Shown piece by piece: positions 1 to 5,278 of a DNA stretch of 5,388 nucleotides. The number at the start of each line of letters is the position of its first letter. Within the stretch, counting starts at the first letter, position 1. Both the position numbers and the translations under genes were made by a program. Source of the DNA: Spirochaetaceae bacterium (GTDB lineage: Bacteria; Spirochaetota; Spirochaetia; UBA9216). The notes beneath the pieces are model-generated. The model did no database searches, was not told the DNA's origin, and saw only the letters and a program-made list of their open reading frames with translations. Location: the NCBI GenBank assembly GCA_028527945.1, contig JAQQAK010000388.1:1-5388 (forward strand). Reading direction: 5' to 3'.

Positions 1-685
1 TAATTAATGCTTCTAATAACCTAAGAACATTGGATACTACAAATAAGTCTGAAGTTGATATAACTGAAATAATAAAAAAGAAATCTATAAATATTTTTGA
101 AGTAGATTTTCCTAATAATGTCTCTGGAGCATTAGATATGAGAAATCCAAATAATCCTATTATTTATTTAAATAAAGATCACCATCTACATAGGAAAAGA
201 TTTACTTTAGCACATGAATTAGGACACTTTATATTGCATCACGGTGCTTTTTTACATTTAGATAAGAATTTATATTTTCGAGACAATTTTCAGAACAAAA
301 ACAATGACTTAATAGAAATAGAGACCAATGAATTTGCTGCAAATATTTTAATGCCATATGAACTTATAAAAAGTGATATTATCAATAAAAAGGATTCTAT
401 TGATGATGAAGAGTTTATTATACAAATGGCTGAGAAATACAATGTAAGTCAAATAGCAATGACAATAAGGATCAAGAAAATATTTGAAGAGTAAAATTTA
501 TAATAGTTTCTATTTTCTTTAATAGATCTTTAAACATAACAAAAGATTTGGAGTAGTCAAAATCTTTGGCACGGGTTCCTGCTAAAGACACTCCGGCGGT
601 CGGCGATCATTCGCCGCCCACCTACGCTCAGGAACCGCGCCAACCCTCGGAAGACCTCGGGACGATTTCGCTACTCAAATCGTCG
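1..685 (+). mobile_element. Integron gene cassette A (3' part)
   Basis: This is the end of a cassette whose start lies outside the window. It holds the ImmA/IrrE-type gene and ends with attC1; the expected crossover point is between G685 and T686. The closing box reads AAACATAAC (532-540). By the rule seen in cassettes B and C, the missing first bases of this cassette should read GTTATGTTT. The cassette boundary is read from the sequence; the upstream prediction is inference. Confidence 0.8.
3..494 (+). CDS. ImmA/IrrE-family zinc metallopeptidase, 5'-partial
   Basis: This is a putative cytoplasmic metallopeptidase of the ImmA/IrrE (DUF955) family. Known members cleave or inactivate HTH repressors, as in ICE and phage derepression or the DNA-damage response, or act in toxin-antitoxin-like pairs. 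Counting from the TTG at 30, the zinc site AHELGH is at residues 61-66. The downstream segment E96-x-E-T-N100-x-F-A-A-N-I-L-M-P corresponds to the family's ExxANxFAAxLLMP block, which supplies the third metal-ligand Glu. The C-terminal stretch with YNVSQIAMTIR matches the usual helix after the catalytic domain. The reading frame stays open to the window edge, and the TTG at 30 has no convincing ribosome binding site. The true start is therefore probably upstream, where an HTH domain or a short N-terminal extension could lie. Residues from 8 onward already cover a whole catalytic domain. The gene ends 39 bp before attC1. The family call is strong; the substrate is unknown. Confidence 0.88.
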   Translation: MNASNNLRTLDTTNKSEVDITEIIKKKSINIFEVDFPNNVSGALDMRNPNNPIIYLNKDHHLHRKRFTLAHELGHFILHHGAFLHLDKNLYFRDNFQNKNNDLIEIETNEFAANILMPYELIKSDIINKKDSIDDEEFIIQMAEKYNVSQIAMTIRIKKIFEE

Positions 686-691
686 TTAAAT
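534..691 (+). repeat. attC1, recombination site closing cassette A
   Basis: This is a 158-bp attC-like site. It opens with ACATAAC (534-540, imperfect RYYYAAC) and closes with GTTAAAT (685-691, exact GTTRRRY). GATTTGGAGTAG (545-556) pairs with CTACTCAAATC (671-681), leaving one unpaired G. This is the general position where attC sites carry extrahelical bases. GGTTCCTG (574-581) pairs with CAGGAACC (629-636). The tip is CGGCGA-TCAT-TCGCCG (601-616). Integron integrases recombine such sites as a folded single strand. The site is much more GC-rich than the genes on either side. Confidence 0.9.
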
Positions 692-710
692 GCACGATTT
701 TTTTTCAGTT

Positions 711-737
711 TTGTGATTACAATAAATGTGTTAGAAT
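711..737 (+). promoter_or_regulatory. Candidate extended -10 promoter of cassette B
   Basis: TTGTGA (711-716) serves as a possible -35 box and TAGAAT (732-737) as a -10 box. The -10 is preceded by TG at 729-730, giving the extended form TGnTAGAAT. The 15-bp spacer is short, but an extended -10 tolerates a poor -35. Transcription would start near 744, giving a leader of about 108 nt before the ATG at 852. The region is AT-rich, so chance matches are possible. Confidence 0.4.
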
Positions 738-771
738 TAATTAGAAAAATAAAAACGTCTCATATTCCCAA

Positions 772-796
772 GGCGTTATATTCAACGCCATTTTTG
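772..796 (+). terminator. Leader hairpin with T-run, possible terminator or attenuator
   Basis: GGCGTT (772-777) and AACGCC (784-789) form a 6-bp stem with a 6-base loop, followed by a run of five T (791-795). CCAA (768-771) and TTGG (794-797) could extend the base of the stem across a small bulge. The hairpin lies between the candidate promoter at 711-737 and the first gene of cassette B. It could stop read-through from upstream cassettes, attenuate the cassette's own transcript, or end a short RNA of about 50 nt. The T-run is modest. Confidence 0.4.
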
Positions 797-851
797 GCTT
801 TATTTGTTCAATAGTCTATCCATGGGCTCACATTAAATATAAGGAAATAAA

Positions 852-1790
852 ATGCAAAGAGAAGAAAAAGAACCAACTATCCAAGATTTAAACCGTCGAA
901 TTAATCGATTAGAATTAATGATTGATAGCCTGATTGCATCAGAAGGGATTGATTCAGATGACTCTTTTTATTATATGCGAAGACTTCTTAAGTCAAGAGA
1001 TAATAACCAATATGATCGCGAATTTATTGATTCGCTTGAAGACACCTTACATTTCAGAAGAAGATTAGAGAATAGTGATTTTTCAAACCTAAGTCGTGAT
1101 TTATCGAGACGTATTATATATGTAGATGGAAAGTTAGAATACGTATCAAACATAAATCAAGAAAATTCTAGCAGAATAAAAAAGCTGGAAAATAATAGTA
1201 AAATAATTAGTCATGATTTACATCATTTTTTAATAACTCAATCTCTTGATATAGATAGCAGTAAGACTAAAGTAAGTAGATTCCTCCCTATTAGAATATA
1301 CTTATCTGAAGATAATGAAGAACACATTCGAGATATCAAGAAGTCAATGAATGAATTGATTCAATACATCGGCTTTGAATATGCAGATGATTTTCCCGCT
1401 GAAAAAGGTTCATGGTGGAAAAAATGGTTTGCAAAATCTATGGATGTTTTAACACAACCAGAGGTTGTTGAGAGGCTAAAAAAGATTGAACATGGTTTAG
1501 AAGTTTACGGATCAAATAAACAACAAGCAGAAAATGATAAAACCCACTCTGAGGCAGTTTCGAACTTGATAAGATCGGTTGAAAACATTCCTAATGTAGC
1601 GCTTCAAGTTGGATCAATTCTTTTAGTAAAAATAACCGACGAAGAAAAAGGTTCAGTGATACAGTCAAGGACTCTTACAACGAATGAACTAATGTATCTT
1701 GAAAATAACCAATCAATTCTCAAAGAGCCAAAAAATGTATTAGATTTACTATGTAATGATAAGAATAAACAGGAAATAGAAATGCAATAG
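852..1790 (+). CDS. Unrecognised coiled-coil and alpha/beta protein, first gene of cassette B
   Basis: I do not recognise the family of this 312-residue protein. It has no signal peptide or membrane segment, so it is probably cytoplasmic. Residues 8-30 and about 60-125 are charged, heptad-like and probably helical or coiled coil, with many Arg, Glu and Asn residues. From about 143 the character changes to a compact alpha/beta domain. This contains a strand RFLPIRIYL, a helix rich in Glu and Lys, a striking GSWWKKWF block at 186-193, a helix EVVERLKKIEHGLEV, and a strand VGSILLVKI at 253-261. The aromatic GSWWKKW block and the GSILLVK strand look like conserved family features. No catalytic motif is evident, so a sensor, adaptor or regulator is plausible for the HEPN protein encoded 109 bp downstream. 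The start is well supported: AAGGAA at 841-846 sits 5 bases before the ATG. It reads as a real gene with normal composition for this array. Confidence 0.85.
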   Translation: MQREEKEPTIQDLNRRINRLELMIDSLIASEGIDSDDSFYYMRRLLKSRDNNQYDREFIDSLEDTLHFRRRLENSDFSNLSRDLSRRIIYVDGKLEYVSNINQENSSRIKKLENNSKIISHDLHHFLITQSLDIDSSKTKVSRFLPIRIYLSEDNEEHIRDIKKSMNELIQYIGFEYADDFPAEKGSWWKKWFAKSMDVLTQPEVVERLKKIEHGLEVYGSNKQQAENDKTHSEAVSNLIRSVENIPNVALQVGSILLVKITDEEKGSVIQSRTLTTNELMYLENNQSILKEPKNVLDLLCNDKNKQEIEMQ

Positions 1791-1841
1791 ATTATAATCA
1801 TGTCTTCTGTATTGTTTAAAAGATTTATGTACAAATATATC

Positions 1842-1871
1842 TTAACTATCTGATAATAAATGCTGTATAAA
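1842..1871 (+). promoter_or_regulatory. Candidate internal promoter for the HEPN gene
   Basis: TTAACT (1842-1847) and TATAAA (1866-1871) are separated by 18 bp in the 109-bp gap between the two cassette B genes. Transcription would start near 1878, about 22 nt before the preferred ATG at 1900. A weaker alternative is TTGTTT (1812-1817) with TATATC (1836-1841). The AT-rich sequence makes either a tentative call; simple read-through from the first gene is also possible. Confidence 0.3.
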
Positions 1872-1899
1872 AAAAATAATAATAATGAAAGGATTAACA

Positions 1900-2886
1900 A
1901 TGAATGATATTGAAATATTAGTTGCATTTGAACAAAAAGATGAGAATCTTTCTGAAAAAGAAAATATAATTTCATTACTTAATATCAATAAAAAAATAAA
2001 AGTAACAAATGATTCAATTAAATATAAGGATAAGAGTTTTAAATTCAATTTAGAGAAGCTCAAATCACCAAAACCCGAATTAAGAATTTATACTTTTCTT
2101 TTTAGTTGTTCTGATGAACATAATAAAATGCTTCTAGAAATTATTTCTATTGTTAAGAAAATAATTGGAAAATATGCACAAGAAAACATTATCACTCTGC
2201 AAGATGACATTTCCAAAAACTGGTCATTTGAATTATATCAAAAAATATTTGAATTAGAAAATCTAATGCGAAAATTATTACTTCAATTTATGATTACCAA
2301 ATTAGGTATTGATTGGTATAAAAATGCTATTCCTGCCACCGTAACAGTGGCAAAACATAAAAATAATAAATCATTTGATACAAAATTAATATATGATATG
2401 GATTTTATACAACTTTCGTCAATTTTACTTACAGATTACCCAACAAAAGATATTACGGATTTGCCAGAGTTAAAGAAAAAACTCAAAAAAAAAGAAATTA
2501 CTGAAAATGAATATATTGAAAAAATAGAAGATTTTGTTCCAAAATGTAACTGGACTAGATATTTTTCTTCGATTATGGATTGTGATTCTAAGGAATTTGA
2601 AAAGAAATGGAAGAATTTGTATGACATAAGATGTAAAGTCGCACACAATAATTTTATGACAAATGATATGTATATGAGTGGAAATAAATTATGTGAAGAC
2701 CTACAAAATATTCTAACTAAAGCACTTAGTAAAATTTCTGAAATAAATATATCTCCTAAAGAGATTGAAATTATATCCACTAATACTATTAAAGCTGTAG
2801 AGCAAAACATAAATTCGTCAAAACTAATCAAAGGTGCTATGATAGGGGGAGGTCTGGCTTTATTAATTGGAGCATTTTTAGGATAA
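1900..2886 (+). CDS. HEPN-domain putative RNase with C-terminal hydrophobic tail
   Basis: This is a 328-residue protein with a HEPN signature. Helix ELENLMRKLLLQFM (118-131) is followed by GIDW (136-139). The catalytic-type motif is R244-C-K-V-A-H249-N, in the context LYDIRCKVAHN. In HEPN RNases the Rx4-6H motif cuts RNA, and such proteins are common in toxin-antitoxin and abortive-infection systems. The N-terminal ~90 residues form a separate mixed beta/alpha region. Residues 150-235 are an insert rich in Lys and Glu. The last 17 residues, GAMIGGGLALLIGAFLG, form a glycine-zipper-like hydrophobic tail that could anchor the protein in a membrane or drive oligomerisation. I chose the ATG at 1900 over the one at 1885. 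AAAGGA (1888-1893) lies 6 bases before 1900, whereas nothing like a ribosome binding site precedes 1885. Bases 2485-2493 are a run of nine A within the gene. The stop codon lies only 5 bp before attC2. The HEPN call is good; RNase activity is inferred. Confidence 0.85.
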   Translation: MNDIEILVAFEQKDENLSEKENIISLLNINKKIKVTNDSIKYKDKSFKFNLEKLKSPKPELRIYTFLFSCSDEHNKMLLEIISIVKKIIGKYAQENIITLQDDISKNWSFELYQKIFELENLMRKLLLQFMITKLGIDWYKNAIPATVTVAKHKNNKSFDTKLIYDMDFIQLSSILLTDYPTKDITDLPELKKKLKKKEITENEYIEKIEDFVPKCNWTRYFSSIMDCDSKEFEKKWKNLYDIRCKVAHNNFMTNDMYMSGNKLCEDLQNILTKALSKISEINISPKEIEIISTNTIKAVEQNINSSKLIKGAMIGGGLALLIGAFLG

Positions 2887-2891
2887 TTGGC

Positions 2892-3045
2892 ATTTAACAA
2901 AAGATTTGGAGTAGTCAAAATCTTTGTCACGGTTTTAGCGGAGACGTTCCAGCGCCCGGCGATCATTCGCCGGTCACTTCCACTCTAAAACCGCGCCAAC
3001 CCTCGAAGACTCGGGACGATTTTGCTACTCAAATCGTCGTTATAT
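2892..3045 (+). repeat. attC2, recombination site closing cassette B
   Basis: This is a 154-bp attC-like site. ATTTAAC (2892-2898) is an exact RYYYAAC, and GTTATAT (3039-3045) is the opposite box. GATTTGGAGTAG (2903-2914) pairs with CTACTCAAATC (3025-3035) with one extra G. GGTTTTAG (2931-2938) pairs with CTAAAACC (2985-2992). The tip CGGCGA-TCAT-TCGCCG is at 2957-2972. Compared with attC1 and attC3 it has lost one G and one C around an AAGA loop, which removes one base pair of a small side stem. Confidence 0.9.
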
Positions 3046-3049
3046 GGAC

Positions 3050-3078
3050 TTGCGAAATGATTGATTTAACATTATAAT
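3050..3078 (+). promoter_or_regulatory. Sigma70-type promoter of cassette C
   Basis: TTGCGA (3050-3055) and a perfect TATAAT (3073-3078) are separated by the ideal 17 bp. Transcription would start near 3085, leaving a leader of about 24 nt before the preferred TTG start at 3109. The -35 box begins four bases after the R' box GTTATAT, so the promoter travels with the cassette and does not depend on the array's common promoter. Confidence 0.65.
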
Positions 3079-3108
3079 GCAATACATATTACAGTAATGG
3101 AGATTGCA

Positions 3109-4446
3109 TTGAGGTTTTTTGGACGGAGAGATGAATTAAACATCCTTGAGGGGATTTACAATCAGTGTTGCGAATCATACGGGAAAATAACAGTAATTAC
3201 TGGCCGCCGCCGTATTGGTAAAACAGTCTTATCACAAAAATACGCTGAGAATAAAGATAATATTTATCTTTTCATCAATAAAAAAGAAGAAAAGCTTTTA
3301 TGCGATGAATTTATCATCTTGTATGAAGAACTTACAAAAAAGAAATTTATAGGAAAGATAGAGTACTTTTATGAACTTTTCGAACTTCTTATGGAATATG
3401 GAGAAAATCATCCATTTGTTCTAATAATTGATGAATTTCAAGAATTTATTAATATCAATAAAAGTACATATTCAGAAATTCAAAGAATATGGGATAAATA
3501 TAAATTTAAAACAAAAGCGCATGTAATTTTTATTGGGTCAATTTACTCTTTGATGAAAGAAATATTTCAAAATGAAAAAGAGCCTCTATATGGCAGAGCA
3601 GACAGAGTTCTATATTTGAAACCTTTTAAAATCTCAACTTTGAAAGAAGTCTTGATAGAGAATAATAGCTATAATGAAAAGAACTTATTTACCAACTATT
3701 TAATAACTGGTGGAGTTCCAAGATATTTGGAAATATTAAATGAAGCAAAAAAATATAATGAAAAAGAAATAATAGATTTTATCTTTCAAAAAGATTCTTT
3801 TTTTCTTGAAGAAGGACGAAATCTTTTAGTTCAAGAATTTGGAAAAGAATATGGTAAGTATTTTACTATTTTAGAATTAATATCTGTGGGGAGAACATCC
3901 AGAAGTGAAATAGAATCCGTTATTGGAAAAAGTGTAGGTGGCTTCCTTGATAGATTAGAAAATGAATATGATGTTATTGAAAGAATTAGACCTATTGGCT
4001 CAAAAAAGGATTCGAGAAATCAGAAATATGTTATCAAAGATAATTTTATAGAATTCTGGTTTCGATTTGTAAATAAAAATATGTCAATGATTTATGCAGA
4101 TAGATTTGATTATATAAAGAGAATAATTGAAAGAGATTTACCAACTTTTTCAGGCCCTAAATTAGAAAAATTATTCACAGAAATCATTGGATACAATCCT
4201 GAATATGGTCTTATAGGAAGGTATTGGGAAAAAGGTAATTTAAACGAAATAGACATAGTTGCTTTAAATGATTTAGATAAAAAGATTTATTTTGCAGAAG
4301 TAAAACTTAACAAAGATAAAATCAATATTAATAAGCTAAAAGGAAAGACTGTAAATTTACTTCAAAAATATAAGGGTTATAAAGTTCAGTACGAAGCTCT
4401 ATCTATTGAAGATATAGATAGAAAATTAAAAGAAATTTATATATAA
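3109..4446 (+). CDS. Archaeal-type AAA+ ATPase with DUF234/PD-(D/E)xK C-terminus
   Basis: This is a putative cytoplasmic P-loop ATPase of the ATPase_2 (archaeal ATPase)/DUF234 family, whose biological role is poorly defined. In order, it has the family's N-terminal RFFGRRDEL; Walker A GRRRIGKT at 32-39; and Walker B VLIIDE ending at D108-E109. FIGSIYSLM and PLYGRA follow as the sensor region, then GGVPRYLEIL. A winged-helix-like section contains GRTSRSEIE. The C-terminal domain carries E380-I-D382 and, 14 residues on, E397-V-K399, the intact acidic and ExK signature of a PD-(D/E)xK nuclease fold. At about 445 residues it is full length. I prefer the TTG at 3109 to the ATG at 3097. GGAG (3099-3102) lies 6 bases before the TTG, the ATG lacks a ribosome binding site, and starting at MRFFGRRDEL matches the family. 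With the ATG it would be 449 residues. A 58-codon gene follows 41 bp later. Cleavage activity is not demonstrated for most relatives. Confidence 0.9.
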   Translation: MRFFGRRDELNILEGIYNQCCESYGKITVITGRRRIGKTVLSQKYAENKDNIYLFINKKEEKLLCDEFIILYEELTKKKFIGKIEYFYELFELLMEYGENHPFVLIIDEFQEFININKSTYSEIQRIWDKYKFKTKAHVIFIGSIYSLMKEIFQNEKEPLYGRADRVLYLKPFKISTLKEVLIENNSYNEKNLFTNYLITGGVPRYLEILNEAKKYNEKEIIDFIFQKDSFFLEEGRNLLVQEFGKEYGKYFTILELISVGRTSRSEIESVIGKSVGGFLDRLENEYDVIERIRPIGSKKDSRNQKYVIKDNFIEFWFRFVNKNMSMIYADRFDYIKRIIERDLPTFSGPKLEKLFTEIIGYNPEYGLIGRYWEKGNLNEIDIVALNDLDKKIYFAEVKLNKDKININKLKGKTVNLLQKYKGYKVQYEALSIEDIDRKLKEIYI

Positions 4447-4487
4447 TATTTTTTACTAAAAAAACATTTATAAGAGAGGTAAATATA

Positions 4488-4664
4488 ATGAAAAAAATAT
4501 TCTTTTTTATTCCAACAATTGCAATCTTACTTGTCATCATTTTAGAAATAATTTTTAATATTTCTATACCGTTAAAACTTATCATCTATTTTGTTCTCGT
4601 AGCTATTGGCCTTTTATTATATTTTATTAGTGAAAAAAAAGAAAAGAATAAAAGATCTGAGTAA
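4488..4664 (+). CDS. Small two-helix membrane protein, 58 residues
   Basis: This short gene begins MKKIFFFIPTIAILLVI and ends in the charged tail EKKEKNKRSE. It has two hydrophobic segments, residues about 4-24 and 31-48, joined by a short NISIPLK turn. It is most likely an inner-membrane hairpin. GAGAGG (4474-4479) lies 8 bases before the ATG, a good ribosome binding site. The gene starts 41 bp after the ATPase stop and ends 10 bp before attC3, so it is probably co-transcribed with the ATPase. I recognise no family. Plausible roles are a membrane partner of the ATPase, an immunity-like protein or a small toxin. The sequence does not decide between these. Confidence 0.7.
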   Translation: MKKIFFFIPTIAILLVIILEIIFNISIPLKLIIYFVLVAIGLLLYFISEKKEKNKRSE

Positions 4665-4674
4665 AAGGAAAGCC

Positions 4675-4830
4675 ATATAACAAAAGATTTGGAGTAGTCA
4701 AAATCTTTGTCACGGTTTTAGCGGAGACGTTCCAGCACCCGGCGATCATTCGCCGGACACTTCCACTCTAAAACCGCGCCAACCCTCGGAAGACCTCGGG
4801 ACGATTTCGCTACTCAAATCGTCGTTATGC
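4675..4830 (+). repeat. attC3, recombination site closing cassette C
   Basis: This is a 156-bp attC-like site, almost identical to attC2. ATATAAC (4675-4681) and GTTATGC (4824-4830) are the outer boxes. GATTTGGAGTAG (4686-4697) pairs with CTACTCAAATC (4810-4820) with one extra G. GGTTTTAG (4714-4721) pairs with CTAAAACC (4768-4775). The tip hairpin spans 4739-4756. The near identity of attC sites behind unrelated genes is typical of sedentary chromosomal arrays. Confidence 0.9.
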
Positions 4831-5278
4831 GCACACTCCGCGGTAGAGATTGCTTATCAGTAATTTATGATTCAGTTTTAGTTATTTCTCTTAGATCCAA
4901 AAGAATTTAAGATAAAATATCCCATAAAAAGCTCAAAAATGGTGATATTGAGTCTATTTGGGGTTTGTTTTCATAAAAATATAGAAAGAAATAGAAATTT
5001 ATTGTATTAAAGAAGTATAGAAGCGATAATATCAGTGAAAAGCCGATATAAAAATATTTTGGTATTGTTTTATATATATTTAGATGATAATCTGTACAAG
5101 GTTGTTTAAAATGATAGCAGTTTTTGAATAAACTTTTTAAGAGAAATTTTATGATAAGAAGTAATTGTCTACAACTTAATAAGTTTTGATGTTTTACTTT
5201 TTATGTATATCTACTTTTTTAATATTTGTTGAACTTTTTAAAGGGTTACAATGAGCTTTTTTGGGTAAATAGGTATAT
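4831..5278 (+). other. Long AT-rich leader of cassette D, no convincing gene
   Basis: I find no reading frame of useful length on either strand; the short ones noted have at most 23 codons, mostly without a ribosome binding site. A weak promoter candidate is TTGTTT (5065-5070) with GATAAT (5086-5091), spacer 15 bp. A near-direct repeat AACTTTTTAA occurs twice, near 5130 and 5232, each followed by a purine-rich tract and an ATG. The second has AAAGGG (5240-5245) before a five-codon frame at 5251-5268. The leader could hold regulatory RNA or a decayed gene; nothing proves either. Confidence 0.5.

Larger units (their letters stand above)
686..3039 (+). mobile_element. Integron gene cassette B, complete, two genes
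   Basis: This is a complete cassette of about 2354 bp between the crossover points of attC1 and attC2. Its opening GTTAAATGC (685-693) is the exact reverse complement of its closing GCATTTAAC (2890-2898), as expected for a unit that once circularised. It is larger than the usual cassette of about 0.5-1 kb and carries two same-strand genes instead of one. It also has its own candidate promoter and a leader hairpin. Carriage of both genes within one mobile unit suggests that they function together. Confidence 0.87.
3040..4824 (+). mobile_element. Integron gene cassette C, complete, two genes
   Basis: This is a complete cassette of about 1785 bp. Its opening GTTATATGG (3039-3047) is the exact reverse complement of its closing CCATATAAC (4673-4681). 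It contains its own near-consensus promoter, the ATPase gene and a small membrane-protein gene. Both genes point toward attC3, the usual cassette orientation. Confidence 0.87.

Noticed and set aside
775..781. GTTATAT resembling an attC outer box
   Set aside because: It has no partner box and no attC arms; it is part of the small leader hairpin.
566..814. 82-codon + strand frame starting inside attC1
   Set aside because: It begins with a TTG within the recombination site, has no ribosome binding site, encodes the attC stem as protein, and runs across the candidate promoter and leader hairpin.
971..1153. Minus-strand frame opposite the first cassette B gene
   Set aside because: It is a shadow of a well-supported + strand gene, with no ribosome binding site or recognisable domain.
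1885..1899. ATG at 1885 as the HEPN gene start
   Set aside because: No ribosome binding site precedes it, and AAAGGA placed for the ATG at 1900 lies within these codons.
1604..2063. Two overlapping minus-strand frames rich in Ile, Leu, Phe and Ser
   Set aside because: Their composition is what the complement of AT-rich coding sequence gives. They overlap two real genes and the gap between them.
2436..2966. 176-codon minus-strand frame
   Set aside because: It lies opposite the HEPN gene and starts inside attC2, with no family resemblance.
4403..4585. 60-codon minus-strand frame
   Set aside because: It is opposite the ATPase end and the small membrane gene; the + strand gene at 4488 has the better ribosome site and a sensible topology.
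534..4830. CRISPR array or insertion sequences
   Set aside because: The repeats are about 155 bp, 2 kb apart, and separated by genes. No transposase or target duplication is present.
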